Source of the DNA: Granulicella aggregans
GTDB taxonomy: Bacteria > Acidobacteriota > Terriglobia > Terriglobales > Acidobacteriaceae
NCBI RefSeq assembly: GCF_025685565.1
Contig: NZ_JAGSYE010000001.1
Coordinates: 1,054,001 to 1,118,000 of the forward strand
Length of the DNA stretch: 64,000 nucleotides
Direction of reading: 5' to 3'
In this document: piece by piece, positions 25,601-33,664 of the stretch
Numbering within the stretch: the stretch's first letter is position 1
Layout of the letters: every line of letters begins with the position of its first letter
Notes under the pieces: model-generated
Databases searched by the model: none
What the model saw: the letters and a program-made list of their open reading frames with translations, nothing else
What the model was told of the DNA's origin: nothing
Program-made: the position numbers and the translations under genes

Positions 25601-26200
25601 GCCGTTCACGGTATAGGTGCTGGAGTTCTGGCCGAAGCCGGCCTGCTCGCGGTTGTAGGAGCCGGTGAAGTTGCCGGTGTTGGAGGCTCCGGGGATGAGG
25701 TCGAGGAGCTCGATGGCGCTACGGCTCTCGATGTTGAGGTTCTGGATCTGCTTGTCGGTGAGGGTGTAGGACTGCTCGCCGGAGGTGGTCGGGGTTACGT
25801 TATCAGTGTCGGTCGTGACGGTGACGGTGATGTCGCTGCTGGCGATGGAGAGAGGGATCTTCGGCAGGTCGAGCTGGTCGTTGATGTGGACGGCGATGCC
25901 GTTCTGGCGGGCGGGGCGGAAGCCGTCGGCGGAGACGAGGATGTCGTAGGTGTCGGGCGGGATGGCGACGAAGTTGAAGGCTCCGCTGCTGCTGGAGGTC
26001 GCGGTGCGCTGGACCTTGCTGGACTCCTGGATGAGGGTGACCTTCGCGCCGGGGATGATTGCGCCGGAGGGGTCGGTGATGGAGCCGGAGAGCGTGGCCT
26101 GGCCTGCCTGGGCGAGGAGGCGGGTTGCGGGTGCTCCGACGAGTGCGAGCGTGATGATTGCGGTTACGGCTGGCCTGAAAGTGAAGATGCTTCTGAACAT
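22679..26200 (-). CDS. Oar-like TonB-dependent receptor of the galactan locus
   Basis: The product has 1173 residues. A signal peptide ends at ATRLLAQ, followed by a carboxypeptidase-regulatory-like domain (QATLSGSITDPSGAIIPGAK, about 33-120). The plug contains SRSAIELLDLIPGASNTGNF and VNGNRFDQVQIVSDGAPV. The barrel ends with RLEIRAQSFNFLNRGFDTYQ and FQFAAKYYF. ATG follows GAGGAAACAACG. Its position beside GH35 and divergent from the propeller sensor suggests that it imports galactan-derived oligosaccharides, in the role SusC plays in Bacteroidota. No SusD-like gene is present, as expected for this phylum. The promoter region carries a phased direct repeat (26255-26287). Confidence 0.9.
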   Translation of the reverse strand: MFRSIFTFRPAVTAIITLALVGAPATRLLAQAGQATLSGSITDPSGAIIPGAKVTLIQESSKVQRTATSSSSGAFNFVAIPPDTYDILVSADGFRPARQNGIAVHINDQLDLPKIPLSIASSDITVTVTTDTDNVTPTTSGEQSYTLTDKQIQNLNIESRSAIELLDLIPGASNTGNFTGSYNREQAGFGQNSSTYTVNGNRFDQVQIVSDGAPVTDLNTAGAAAVTPNVDMISEAKVETSAFSSVQPNGPIVFETQTKSGGSQYHGEAYMTARNSVFNSNDAYNKQLGLPRANSSFYYPGVNIGGPVMFPHSNFNKNRDKLFFFAAAEFTQQHVDLGAQAALVPTADMRKGLFTPAELGAIAGSTYRHYYQSNQPCTGNYYNSPSCQNGTLNPAAVDPGGLILLNAFPLPNADPSTNSAGNNLITDLVTSDPRNQENLKLDYSISERIHLSGRFNHENENVPAPYGPYNTVNFAKIPYPADQIGRNASNSLNFNLVNTITQSLTNELSVAYTRFNLRISIDNEAAVSRTGLSYPYANVYPGSDILPNVSFTSTPGLYIPGGEAPPFNTVQNTTTLTDGITKVLGRHILRFGFYDVYAAYNNQTTGNDNGTVSAGTYVAGSTGNEFSDLYVGRIAGYAQSSQNIMAHMINKRFDFYGQDTWKIGSRLTVNYGARLDHIAWWYDKDGKIAVFNPAAYDPSAPITAYTGMQTHATNSAIPISGAKPLSFQFAPSAGFAYDVNGTGQTIVRGGFGTNYYVDPGTNAFSAVGAPPNLKVFSYYTGSDTPLTLATASTIDPASNPGVVYGSAFPTDHQPAVTYSWNLAVARNLPQAVHLEASYVGNTTRHLNGYSTLNTVPLGSETTANDGGPYFGGNYYQQLNRTYKSYGDIGVNLHNLSSNYNSLQFTASRSKGWFNAWLTYTYGKALAYNCEDTFDEHNCYNPAPFDRSQAVNVSYYLILPHVSQKYLGNTKLGNAALDGWKISGIEQYGSGTPLTDIAQNGVLHNEYGGNQIIGIYGTYPANVVPAGAAYPNATVTISGDSVAGTPDEVAVPIVTCNPAKGLKAHQYFNPNCFTAPYEGHNGAFRLPYIHGPAYFNDELGIFKEFKMRESSRLEIRAQSFNFLNRGFDTYQPFDSNLYMGFTDINTAPTNAASAGITSTRTGHRSFQFAAKYYF

Positions 26201-26254
26201 CGTTGTTTCCTCGATTTTCTAAGCCTGTTGCCCTTCCCGATGGATTGGGAAAGA

Positions 26255-26287
26255 TTCAGGACTGTTTCCTATTGGTTCAGGACTGTT
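26255..26287. promoter_or_regulatory. Phased direct repeat TTCAGGACTGTT x2, candidate operator
   Basis: TTCAGGACTGTT is repeated exactly at 26255-26266 and 26276-26287, 21 bp start to start (two helical turns). It lies 55-87 bp before the TonB-receptor start and about 220 bp before the divergent sensor gene. The NarL-type regulator encoded at 29568 is the obvious candidate ligand. Confidence 0.55.
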
Positions 26288-26402
26288 GTTTTGCGCGAAG
26301 ACGACAGTACGCGTATCGGAACACGATGGGGAACATACGAAAGTATGCGCAGAGTGATTTCGTTTGAGGTTCTTAAGGCCCGGCTGGGAGAGGGCTTACG
26401 TT

Positions 26403-26445
26403 CCCACCCATCGCGAGGAACAGAGGCGCGATGGATGGGGCACCC
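26403..26445 (+). repeat. Family C hairpin repeat (TGGGGCACC type)
   Basis: CATCGCG and CGCGATG arms are flanked by CCCAC on the left and GATGGGGCACCCG on the right. It lies between the operator-like repeat and the sensor gene. Confidence 0.75.
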
Positions 26446-26505
26446 GGACGTTGTACCCGGGCTTTAGGTTTCCTCACGTTGTGAGGCAGGTGATATGGGC
26501 GTGGC

Positions 26506-29500
26506 TTGTGTATTGCGGCGGTGCGAGCGCAGAATCGGAGCGTGTCTACGAGAACAAGGCGGGTTGTCGGGTCGTTTGTGCTGCTGCTGTTCGGCCTTGG
26601 GGCGGGCTGGGCGACGGCGGGAGCGACGCAGCCTGCGAACGCGGCTTCGCCGTCGCTGGCGAACTATGCGGCTCGAGTGTGGCAGACCAAGGATGGGCTT
26701 CCGCAACAGACGGTGCAGGCGGTGGCGCAGACGCCAGATGGATTTCTGTGGATTGGAACTACCGGCGGGCTGCTGCGGTTCGATGGCTCGCGATTTGTGC
26801 TGTTCGATCGAAGCACTACGCCAGCGTTCCAGGAGAACAGTGTCTTCAGCTTGATGACGGCGCGTGATGGGACGTTGTGGATTGGCAGCGAGGGTGGAGG
26901 GCTGCTTCATCTTGAGAATGGGGCGTTTCACCGCTACGGTGTTGCGGAAGGATTGGCCGATGGTTTTGTGAGGACGGTGCTTGAGGATCGTGAGGGAACG
27001 GTCTGGATTGGGACCGATAATGGCTTGTTCAGGCTGCCGCATGGCACGGGGCGGGTGGTGCGAGTGGATGGCATGGGTGCGATTCCGCTGCTGACCGTGC
27101 ACTCGATTACGCAAGCGTCGGATGGGGCGATCTGGGTGGGTGGCTCGCAGTTGCTCGCGATTCGCGATGGGATCGCGACGAACTGGCCGCTGGCGGGGGA
27201 GTACAGCGAGACTACGGTGAAGTCGATCCTGCAGACGCGGGACGGCAGCATGTGGGTCGGGACTGTCTCGGGGTTGCAGTGGTTGCCGAAGGGTGGAAAA
27301 CGGTTTGAACGATTCGCGGGGATACAGGGCACGGTGCGCGTGCTTCGCGAGACGAGCGATGGGACGCTGTGGATTGGGACGATTGGCCAGGGGGTGTTTA
27401 CCTTGCGCGGCGGGCGTCTGGAGTCGATTGAGCGGAGCCAGCCGGGGGTCCTGAATCTGCCAAGTAAGACGGTGCTTAGTTTGTTTGAGGACTCGGAGCA
27501 TAACCTTTGGCTAGGGACGCAGGCGGGGGTGGCGCGATTCAGCCGGTCGTCGGTAAAGCTGGTGCCGCTGCCGAATGCGTCGGACTCGGACTTCGGGACG
27601 ATCTCGCTGGATAACGATGGGACGCTGTGGGCAGCGAGTACCGGGCTGTCGCATCTGGTGCATGGCGTGGCTACGCCTTCGGTGTTTCCAGAGCTAAAGG
27701 GCGCACGGGTACGCAATGTCTTTCGTGGGTCTGACGGAGCGCTCTGGATTGGCACGGATGGGCGCGGATTGTTTCGGCTGGGCAAGGGGCCGGCGGTGCA
27801 TTACACGATGGCCGATGGGCTGGTGAATGACTTCGTGCGCGGCATTCTGGAGACGCGGAGCGGCGATCTTTGGATCGCAACCGATGGGGGTGTGAGCCGG
27901 CTTTCAGGAGGCGTGTTTAGCAGCTACAAGGTGAAAGAGGGGCTGGTGTATTCGAGTGTGCGATCGATGTTGCAGGACCGCTCCGGCGAGGTTTGGTTTG
28001 GGACGGACCGTGGGGTGAGCCACTTCGCGGACGGGCGGTTTGTGCACGATGCGGTGACTGCGGCTCTTGCGGCGGAGAAGGTGTGGGCGATCCATCAGAG
28101 CGCGAGTGGAGCGTTGTGGTTCGGGACTCCTGACAACGGGCTCTATCGCTATGTCACGGGTGATGCCAAACTGACCCACTACAGCACCGAGCAGGGGCTT
28201 GCCAGCGACAGCATCTATTCGATTCTTGAGGACGCGAGGCAGCGGTTCTGGATGAGCGGTGCGGGTGGGGTCGCGGTGGTCTCGGTCGCGGACCTGGAAG
28301 AGATGGCGAGGCATACGCGGACGAACTTGTCGCAGCGGTTTATCGCTGTGGCTGAAGGCGGGAGGCTGTCGCCGCTTTATGGTGGGACGCAGCCCTCGGG
28401 TGTGATCACTGCGGATGGCGATGCCTGGTTCCCGACGAGTCGAGGGCCGGTGCAGTTCTTTGGCGATGAGAGTGAATCGTCGCCGCCGCCGAAGGTGTTT
28501 CTCGACGAGGTGGTTGCGGATGGGCGTACGCTCTCCGCGCAGCGGGGGCCGATCGAGTTGAGTGCCAACAATCGGAACCTTGAGATCTCTTATGGATCGA
28601 TCCTGCTTGCTCCGCAGGATGCGGTGCAGTTTCTGTATAAGCTCGATGGCTTTGAGGATACGTGGCGCTATGGGACGAACCGCCGGGTTGCGGACTATAC
28701 GAATCTACCGGCGGGGCACTATACGTTTCGCGTGAGGGCGCTCGATGGATCAGGGCGCATGACGGAGCGGACGGTTGCGCTTTATAAGCAGCAGTACTTT
28801 TTCCTGACGTGGTGGTTTCTTGGCTGCTGTGTGGCTGCGGTTGCGTTGCTGATCTGGTGGGTGCATCGCGAGAAGCTGCGGCGAGTCGAGGCGGCGTTTC
28901 AAGCAGTGCTACAGGAGCGGGCGCGGCTGGCGCGGGAGATGCACGACACGTTGATCCAAGGCTGCGCTGGGGTCTCGCTGCTGCTTGAGGCTTGCAGTAT
29001 TGAGACGGGTGGGAACTCCGCGCAGGCGGAGCTGCTGGACTATGCGAGGACGCAACTTGCGTCTTCGATGGATGAGGCGCGGCAGGCGGTTTGGAACCTG
29101 CGCGGCGAAGAGTCGCTCGACTTTGGTGAGACGTTGAGGAAGCTGGCGGAGCGGGTGAATCGGTCTTCGAATATCGAGGTGGAGTGCGTGATCGAAGGCA
29201 GTGCGTATGACTTTCATGCATCAGCGATTCACGAGGTATCGATGGCTAGCCGCGAGGCGATCTATAACGCGCTGCTGCACGCAAATCCGACGCGGGTGGA
29301 TGTTCGGGCGTGCTTTCGCGAGGAGGAGTTCACGTTGTCGGTGGTGGATGATGGATCGGGGTTCGAATCGTCGGATAGGATTCCGCAGGGGCATTATGGG
29401 CTGATGGGGATCAAGGAGCGGATCAGCCGGCTGGGTGGGAGCGTGAAGGTCGAGAGTGAGAGGTCGCGTGGGACAAGTGTTTCTATTCATCTGCCGCGTG

Positions 29501-29571
29501 CGGCGGTGTGCTCGCTGGTGCCCCGGGAGGCTGCGCTCGAGAAGCATCCGATGGGTGAGGTGACGCGATGA
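26506..29571 (+). CDS. Two-component regulator propeller sensor kinase (Reg_prop, Y_Y_Y, HisKA_3)
   Basis: The product has about 1021 residues. The N-terminal signal/TM region (residues about 20-45) leads into more than ten propeller repeats of the type DGxLWIGTxxGLxR (for example GTLWIGSEGGGLLHL, GTVWIGTDNGLFRL, GALWIGTDGRGLFRL) up to about residue 640. A Y_Y_Y domain follows (ISYGSILLAPQDAVQFLYKLDGF). A transmembrane helix lies at about 764-788, then a NarL-type HisKA_3 domain with REMHDTLIQG (His813) and an ATPase domain with DDGSGF and GLMGIKERI. This is the single-chain propeller sensor known for polysaccharide loci. The start is uncertain: TTG 26506 or GTG 26542. It overlaps the regulator gene by ATGA. 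Confidence 0.9.
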   Translation: MCIAAVRAQNRSVSTRTRRVVGSFVLLLFGLGAGWATAGATQPANAASPSLANYAARVWQTKDGLPQQTVQAVAQTPDGFLWIGTTGGLLRFDGSRFVLFDRSTTPAFQENSVFSLMTARDGTLWIGSEGGGLLHLENGAFHRYGVAEGLADGFVRTVLEDREGTVWIGTDNGLFRLPHGTGRVVRVDGMGAIPLLTVHSITQASDGAIWVGGSQLLAIRDGIATNWPLAGEYSETTVKSILQTRDGSMWVGTVSGLQWLPKGGKRFERFAGIQGTVRVLRETSDGTLWIGTIGQGVFTLRGGRLESIERSQPGVLNLPSKTVLSLFEDSEHNLWLGTQAGVARFSRSSVKLVPLPNASDSDFGTISLDNDGTLWAASTGLSHLVHGVATPSVFPELKGARVRNVFRGSDGALWIGTDGRGLFRLGKGPAVHYTMADGLVNDFVRGILETRSGDLWIATDGGVSRLSGGVFSSYKVKEGLVYSSVRSMLQDRSGEVWFGTDRGVSHFADGRFVHDAVTAALAAEKVWAIHQSASGALWFGTPDNGLYRYVTGDAKLTHYSTEQGLASDSIYSILEDARQRFWMSGAGGVAVVSVADLEEMARHTRTNLSQRFIAVAEGGRLSPLYGGTQPSGVITADGDAWFPTSRGPVQFFGDESESSPPPKVFLDEVVADGRTLSAQRGPIELSANNRNLEISYGSILLAPQDAVQFLYKLDGFEDTWRYGTNRRVADYTNLPAGHYTFRVRALDGSGRMTERTVALYKQQYFFLTWWFLGCCVAAVALLIWWVHREKLRRVEAAFQAVLQERARLAREMHDTLIQGCAGVSLLLEACSIETGGNSAQAELLDYARTQLASSMDEARQAVWNLRGEESLDFGETLRKLAERVNRSSNIEVECVIEGSAYDFHASAIHEVSMASREAIYNALLHANPTRVDVRACFREEEFTLSVVDDGSGFESSDRIPQGHYGLMGIKERISRLGGSVKVESERSRGTSVSIHLPRAAVCSLVPREAALEKHPMGEVTR

Positions 29572-30206
29572 CTCATGCAGTGCAGGCGCCGCCTATTCGA
29601 TTGATGTTTGTGGACGATCATCCCATCGTGCGGATTGGGCTTGCGGCGCTTATTGGGACTCTGCCGGGGATGGAGACGGTCGCGCAGGCGGGCAGCGGGC
29701 GCGAGGCCATCGCGTTGCATCGCGAACACGCGCCGGATGTAACGCTGATGGACCTGCGGCTTCCCGACATCAGCGGCGTCGAGACGATTCGGACGATCCG
29801 CGCGGCTTCGCCGGAGTCGCGGTTCATCGTGGTGACGACGTATGAAGGGGACGAGGACATTCACCAGGCGCTGCAGGCGGGGGCGAGTGGATACATCATC
29901 AAGGGGCTGCCGCATAATCTGCTGGCGGAGGCAATCAAGCGCGTCCATGCAGGTGGGCGCTACCTGCCGTCCGTGGTGAAGCGTACGCTGGCGAGCCGGA
30001 CGCCGAACTCGGACTTGAGTGCGCGGGAGCGGGAGATATTGGCGAGGATTGCACAGGGGAAGAGCAATCGCGAGATTGCGGCGGAGCTTCAGCTTGCCGA
30101 GATCACGGTGAAGGTCAGGGTCTCGGCGATTCTGGAGCGGCTTGGGGTGAATGATCGGACTGAGGCGGTTGTGGCTGCGCTACAGCGTGGGCTGCTGCAT
30201 TTGTAG
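29568..30206 (+). CDS. NarL/FixJ-family response regulator
   Basis: The protein has 212 residues. The receiver domain has VDDHPIVR near the start, phosphoacceptor Asp62 in TLMDLRLPDISG, the conserved Thr pair in IVVTTYEG and Lys in YIIKGLP. The LuxR-type HTH at about 145-205 reads LSAREREILARIAQGKSNREIAAELQLAEITVKVRVSAILERLG. The usual KTVKNH stretch reads ITVKVRVS. Its ATG overlaps the kinase stop (29568-29571), so the pair is translationally coupled and probably forms the sensor/regulator unit of the galactan locus. Confidence 0.94.
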   Translation: MTHAVQAPPIRLMFVDDHPIVRIGLAALIGTLPGMETVAQAGSGREAIALHREHAPDVTLMDLRLPDISGVETIRTIRAASPESRFIVVTTYEGDEDIHQALQAGASGYIIKGLPHNLLAEAIKRVHAGGRYLPSVVKRTLASRTPNSDLSAREREILARIAQGKSNREIAAELQLAEITVKVRVSAILERLGVNDRTEAVVAALQRGLLHL

Positions 30207-30270
30207 AACGTGTCTAACAAGTTCGAGATTGGGTTATTTGCGGCGTTTAGAACGTCAACAAGAGCAAGGG

Positions 30271-30335
30271 CGAAATGCGGGGGTCTCTCCACTACGCCAC
30301 GCGATAAAGCCGCGTGGCTCCGGTCGAGATGACGG
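30271..30335 (+). repeat. Family B repeat (copy 1)
   Basis: This 65-bp element begins CGAAATGCGGGGGTCTCTCC and ends GGTCGAGATGACGG. The inner hairpin uses CCACGC / GCGTGG arms. Copies with the same flanks but different arms lie at 55042, 62182 (inverted) and 62338. Confidence 0.8.
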
Positions 30336-30372
30336 GTTTTAGAAGGGGTCGACAAGGTTCGCCCAGGAGAGG

Positions 30373-31455
30373 ATGTCGATGCGTCTGTGTTCTTTGCTAC
30401 TGCTGTTTGGATTGTCGATTGTGCCGATGACTGCGCAGCCTGGGGGTGCTCCGACGGCTGAGGCGAACGGTCACGCCGCAACGCGTGCGCCGTACTTCAT
30501 CAACGGGGCCGATGTTTCTTTCTTGCGCGATCTTGAGTCGAAGGGCGTTGTCTTCAAGGATGGAGGACAAGCGAAGCCGGGACTCGAGATTCTGCGTAGC
30601 CATGGATACAACTGGATTCGGCTGCGCATCATGAACGAGCCGTCGCCGCTGCCGAATACGCTTGCTTACACGCTGGCGGAGGCGAAGGCTGCGAAGGCGC
30701 TTGGCTTCCGGCTGCTGCTGGACTTTCACTACTCCGATGACTGGGCGGACCCGGAGCATGAGAGGACGCCGAAGGCGTGGGCGAAGCTATCGCATGACGA
30801 GCTGGTGAAGGCGGTCTTCAACTTCAGTCGCGATACGGTGACCGCGTTCCGGCTGCAGGGCACGATGCCGGACATGGTGCAGGTGGGCAACGAGGTGACG
30901 GCGGGGATGCTGTGGCCGGATGGGAGGCTTCCGGATCGATGGGAGCAGTTTGCGGAGCTGTTGACGGCGGGCGTTCGCGGAGTGGAGGCAGGCAAGGGGG
31001 ATCTGCCGCGGCCTGCGATCATGATCCACATCGACAGAGGCGGAGACATTGAAAGGACGCAGTGGTTCTATGACCACCTGATCGTGAACCATGTGCCGTT
31101 CGACGTGATTGGGCAGTCGTACTATCCGTGGTGGCAGGGGAGTCTTGATGATCTTCGGAAGAACCTTGCGTTCATGGCTACGCGTTATAAGAAGCCGATC
31201 ATTCTTGCCGAGACCGCGTACGACTGGGAGTATGGCGAAGACTTTGCGGGCAAGAAGCGAGAGTTTCCGGAGACTCCGGAGGGTCAGCGCGAGTACCTGG
31301 CTGCTGTGGTGGATGTGGTGAAGCAGACGCCTAATGGATTAGGTCGAGGGGTGTTCTGGTGGGAGCCGATGGCGGAGGGGGCGATCGCAAAGCGAGGCAT
31401 CTTTGATGATGAGCACAATGCGTTGCCGGTGATTCAGGTGTTTGATCGGCCGTAG
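30373..31455 (+). CDS. Glycoside hydrolase family 53 endo-beta-1,4-galactanase, secreted
   Basis: The product has 360 residues with a signal peptide (CSLLLLFGLSIVPMTAQ). GH53 features run along the whole chain: INGADVSFLRDLESKG, GYNWIRLRIMNEPS, GFRLLLDFHYSDDWADPEH, VQVGNEVTAGMLWPDG with the likely acid/base Glu174, FDVIGQSYYPWWQGSL and PIILAETAYDW with the likely nucleophile Glu280. The family cuts beta-1,4-galactan side chains of pectin (arabinogalactan I). The length and the absence of extra domains fit a simple catalytic protein. The start may be ATG 30373 or ATG 30379 behind AGGAG. It follows the sensor/regulator pair on the same strand, separated by a family B repeat. Confidence 0.93.
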   Translation: MSMRLCSLLLLFGLSIVPMTAQPGGAPTAEANGHAATRAPYFINGADVSFLRDLESKGVVFKDGGQAKPGLEILRSHGYNWIRLRIMNEPSPLPNTLAYTLAEAKAAKALGFRLLLDFHYSDDWADPEHERTPKAWAKLSHDELVKAVFNFSRDTVTAFRLQGTMPDMVQVGNEVTAGMLWPDGRLPDRWEQFAELLTAGVRGVEAGKGDLPRPAIMIHIDRGGDIERTQWFYDHLIVNHVPFDVIGQSYYPWWQGSLDDLRKNLAFMATRYKKPIILAETAYDWEYGEDFAGKKREFPETPEGQREYLAAVVDVVKQTPNGLGRGVFWWEPMAEGAIAKRGIFDDEHNALPVIQVFDRP

Positions 31456-31478
31456 GTCTTTGTGACGAGGCTGGGGCG

Positions 31479-31874
31479 CTACTTCTCTTTCTCCAGTTCG
31501 ACGACCATGACTTCGATGGGCTTGCCGGAGGCGTTGACGTCCTGATGGAGGGCGCCAGCGGGCATGGCGGGTAGCCAGTAGGCTTCGCCGACCTTGAGAT
31601 TGATGGTCCGGGTATCCCCGGACTGTTCGACGATCTTGAGTGTGCCCGGGGCGAGGGCTACGAGGACGCGGGGATGGTCGTGGTGGTGTAGCGGAAGCGG
31701 CGTGCCGGGCTGGATGGTGGTTCGCCAGACTTTGACGGCGTCGTTCTCGAATTGGGTGACGCGATGGGTGCTTGCCGGTGGTGCCGGTGAAGAGGCTGCC
31801 TGAGCATTGGCGACGAAAGGTGTGGCGGAGAGTATCAAGCAAAGAGCGAAGGCGGCAGGCATTGAAGTGGGCAA
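31479..31874 (-). CDS. Secreted cupin-domain protein
   Basis: The protein has 131 residues beginning at TTG 31874, seven bases after GAGGAG; an ATG four codons in lacks such a site. A signal peptide ends near FVANAQA. The single cupin domain has the metal motif PLPLHHHDHPRVLVAL (three His plus spacing typical of G-x5-HxH) and the second motif GEAYWLPAMPAGALHQDVN, with the final metal His. Small periplasmic cupins have diverse roles, and this one gives no substrate clue. It converges with the GH53 gene (23 bp between stops) and is divergent from lpdA. Confidence 0.85.
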   Translation of the reverse strand: MPTSMPAAFALCLILSATPFVANAQAASSPAPPASTHRVTQFENDAVKVWRTTIQPGTPLPLHHHDHPRVLVALAPGTLKIVEQSGDTRTINLKVGEAYWLPAMPAGALHQDVNASGKPIEVMVVELEKEK

Positions 31875-31994
31875 CTGTCTTCTCCTCGTGGCGGATAAGA
31901 ATGGATTATCGTCCGGGAGATGGTGAAGATGCGAATTAAATCGATGGGCGTAAAATTGGAATTGTTGCGAATTCGGTAGGAATGGAGCAATTTC

Positions 31995-33416
31995 TTGGCA
32001 GAGACGATCTTCGATGTGGTGGTGGTGGGTGGTGGTCCGGCGGGGTATACGTGTGCGATCCGGGCGTCGCAGTTCGGGTTGAAGACGGCGCTGATCGATG
32101 CGAATGAGCGGCTGGGCGGGACTTGCCTGCTGTGGGGCTGCATTCCGACCAAGGCGATGCTATTTTCGGCGGAGCTCTGGGACCACCTGAAGCATGCGGA
32201 GAAGTACGGGATCGACGGCGTGAGCGATCCGAAGCTGAACTGGAAGAACCTGATCGCGCGCAAGGACGATGTGATCTCGCGGCATACCAAGGGTCTCGAC
32301 TTCCTGATGAAGAAGAACAAGATCACGGCGATCAAGGGTTATGGGCGGCTGACGGGTGCGGCGAAGGATGGTGTGCACTCGGTTGAGGTGAAGTCGGCTG
32401 ATGGCAAAGTACAGACCGTGAAGGCGAAGAAGGTTGTGCTGGCGATGGGCTCTGATGCTCGTATGCTGCCGGGATATACGGCGGACGACACGATCATGAC
32501 GAACATCGAGATTCTGAAGACGGAGAGTTTCCCCAAGTCGCTGGTGGTGATTGGCGCGGGCGCGGTGGGTGTGGAGTTTGCCTCGGTCTTCAAGAGCTTT
32601 GGGGCTGAGGTAACGATCATCGAGGCTCTGCCGCGGCTGGTAAACGTCGAAGACGAAGACATCAGCAAGGAGCTTCTGCGGCTGTATAAGAAGCGCGGCT
32701 TCGAGATGCATCTTTCGGCGAAGGTGGACAAGCTGGAGAAGAACGAGGGTGGCGTGCTCGTGCACTTCACGACTTCGGACGGCAAGGGCGCGACCAAGCA
32801 GGCGGAGAAGGTGCTGGTTGCGGTTGGCCGCGCTCCGAGGACGTATGACGCGGGGCTGGACAAGACGAACATTGCGCTCGATCGTGGATTTATCCCAGTG
32901 AACGAGTGGATGGAGACGACGGAGCCGGGCGTTTATGCCATTGGCGATATCGTTGCCGGGCTGCCGCAGTTGGCGCATGTCGGCGGGATGTCGGGGCTTG
33001 TCGTGGCGGCAAAGCTGGCGGGCAAGTACGCCAAGCCGGTGCGGCGTGACCGGATTCCTGGCTGCACGTACTGCGATCCGCAGATTGGTTCGGTTGGCTT
33101 GACCGAGGCGCAGGCGAAGGAGAAGGGCTACCAAGTCAAAGTCGGCAAGTTCCCGTTTGTGGGGAACTCGAAGGCGACGATTCTCGATGCGCATGACGGG
33201 TTTGTGAAGGTGGTGGCGGACGCGAAGTATGGGGAGATCCTGGGCGTACACATCATCGGGCCATATGCGACGGAGATCATCGCGGAGTGCGTGACGGCGC
33301 TGGAACTCGAAGCTACCGTCGAGGAGATGATGTTTACCGTGCATGCGCACCCGACTGTGGCGGAGGCGTTGCTGGATGGGTTCTCCAGTGTCGAGGGGCT
33401 GGCGGTGAACGTTTAG
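31995..33416 (+). CDS. lpdA: Dihydrolipoyl dehydrogenase (E3)
   Basis: The protein has 473 residues from TTG 31995, seven bases after GGAG. The FAD-binding motif is VVVVGGGPAG, the redox-active disulfide is GGTCLLWGCIPTKAM (Cys44 and Cys49), the NAD motif is VIGAGAVGVEFAS, the second FAD motif is VYAIGDIV, and the dimer-interface catalytic pair is HAHPTVAEAL. It reoxidises dihydrolipoamide in the pyruvate, 2-oxoglutarate or branched-chain complexes and the glycine cleavage system. The disulfide loop LLW replaces the common LNV. lipB follows within 450 bp and an E2 gene lies 8.4 kb further on the same strand, so lipoate-dependent functions cluster here. Confidence 0.95.
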   Translation: MAETIFDVVVVGGGPAGYTCAIRASQFGLKTALIDANERLGGTCLLWGCIPTKAMLFSAELWDHLKHAEKYGIDGVSDPKLNWKNLIARKDDVISRHTKGLDFLMKKNKITAIKGYGRLTGAAKDGVHSVEVKSADGKVQTVKAKKVVLAMGSDARMLPGYTADDTIMTNIEILKTESFPKSLVVIGAGAVGVEFASVFKSFGAEVTIIEALPRLVNVEDEDISKELLRLYKKRGFEMHLSAKVDKLEKNEGGVLVHFTTSDGKGATKQAEKVLVAVGRAPRTYDAGLDKTNIALDRGFIPVNEWMETTEPGVYAIGDIVAGLPQLAHVGGMSGLVVAAKLAGKYAKPVRRDRIPGCTYCDPQIGSVGLTEAQAKEKGYQVKVGKFPFVGNSKATILDAHDGFVKVVADAKYGEILGVHIIGPYATEIIAECVTALELEATVEEMMFTVHAHPTVAEALLDGFSSVEGLAVNV

Positions 33417-33448
33417 TTTCGCGTTTCTATTGGTCGGCGGAGGTTGAG

Positions 33449-33664
33449 ATGCAAAACGAGTTCACGGCGGTGATTGAAAGAGATGGTGAGTGATTTGTCG
33501 GCTGGTGCCCGGAGGTTCCCGAGGCAAACGGACAGGGTAAGAGCGTCGAAGAGTGCCGCGAAAACCTTGCCCAGGCGATTACTCTCATTCTCGAAGACCG
33601 CCGTGAAGATGCGTTTCGCGGATTGCCCGCTACTGCGCTTCGCGAGCCACTTATTGTCGGATGA
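33449..33664 (+). pseudogene. hicB: HicB-family antitoxin interrupted by an in-frame TGA
   Basis: The frame reads MQNEFTAVIERDGE, then TGA at 33491-33493, then FVGWCPEVPEANGQGKSVEECRENLAQAITLILEDRR... and ends at TGA 33662-33664 (71 codons). HicB proteins normally read IERDGDWYVAYCPEVPGANGQG, so the stop replaces an expected tryptophan codon (TGG to TGA). Everything after it is intact, and the end overlaps hicA by ATGA. No in-frame ATG, GTG or early TTG follows the stop that could restart the core of the protein. It is either a recent nonsense mutation, a sequencing error, or a read-through case. Confidence 0.8.

Noticed and set aside
23666..26467. Long plus-strand frames (435 and 463 residues) antisense to the TonB receptor
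   Set aside because: Same shadow pattern (VEVGDGE-rich) and they cover a receptor with clear domains on the other strand.
30089..30481. Minus-strand frame containing HLDRSHAALSRGVVERPPHFAL
   Set aside because: The sequence is the translation of a family B repeat and overlaps real genes at both ends.
33491..33493. TGA in hicB as a selenocysteine codon
   Set aside because: The family has Trp at this position, HicB proteins are not selenoproteins, and no selenocysteine insertion hairpin or sel genes are seen.
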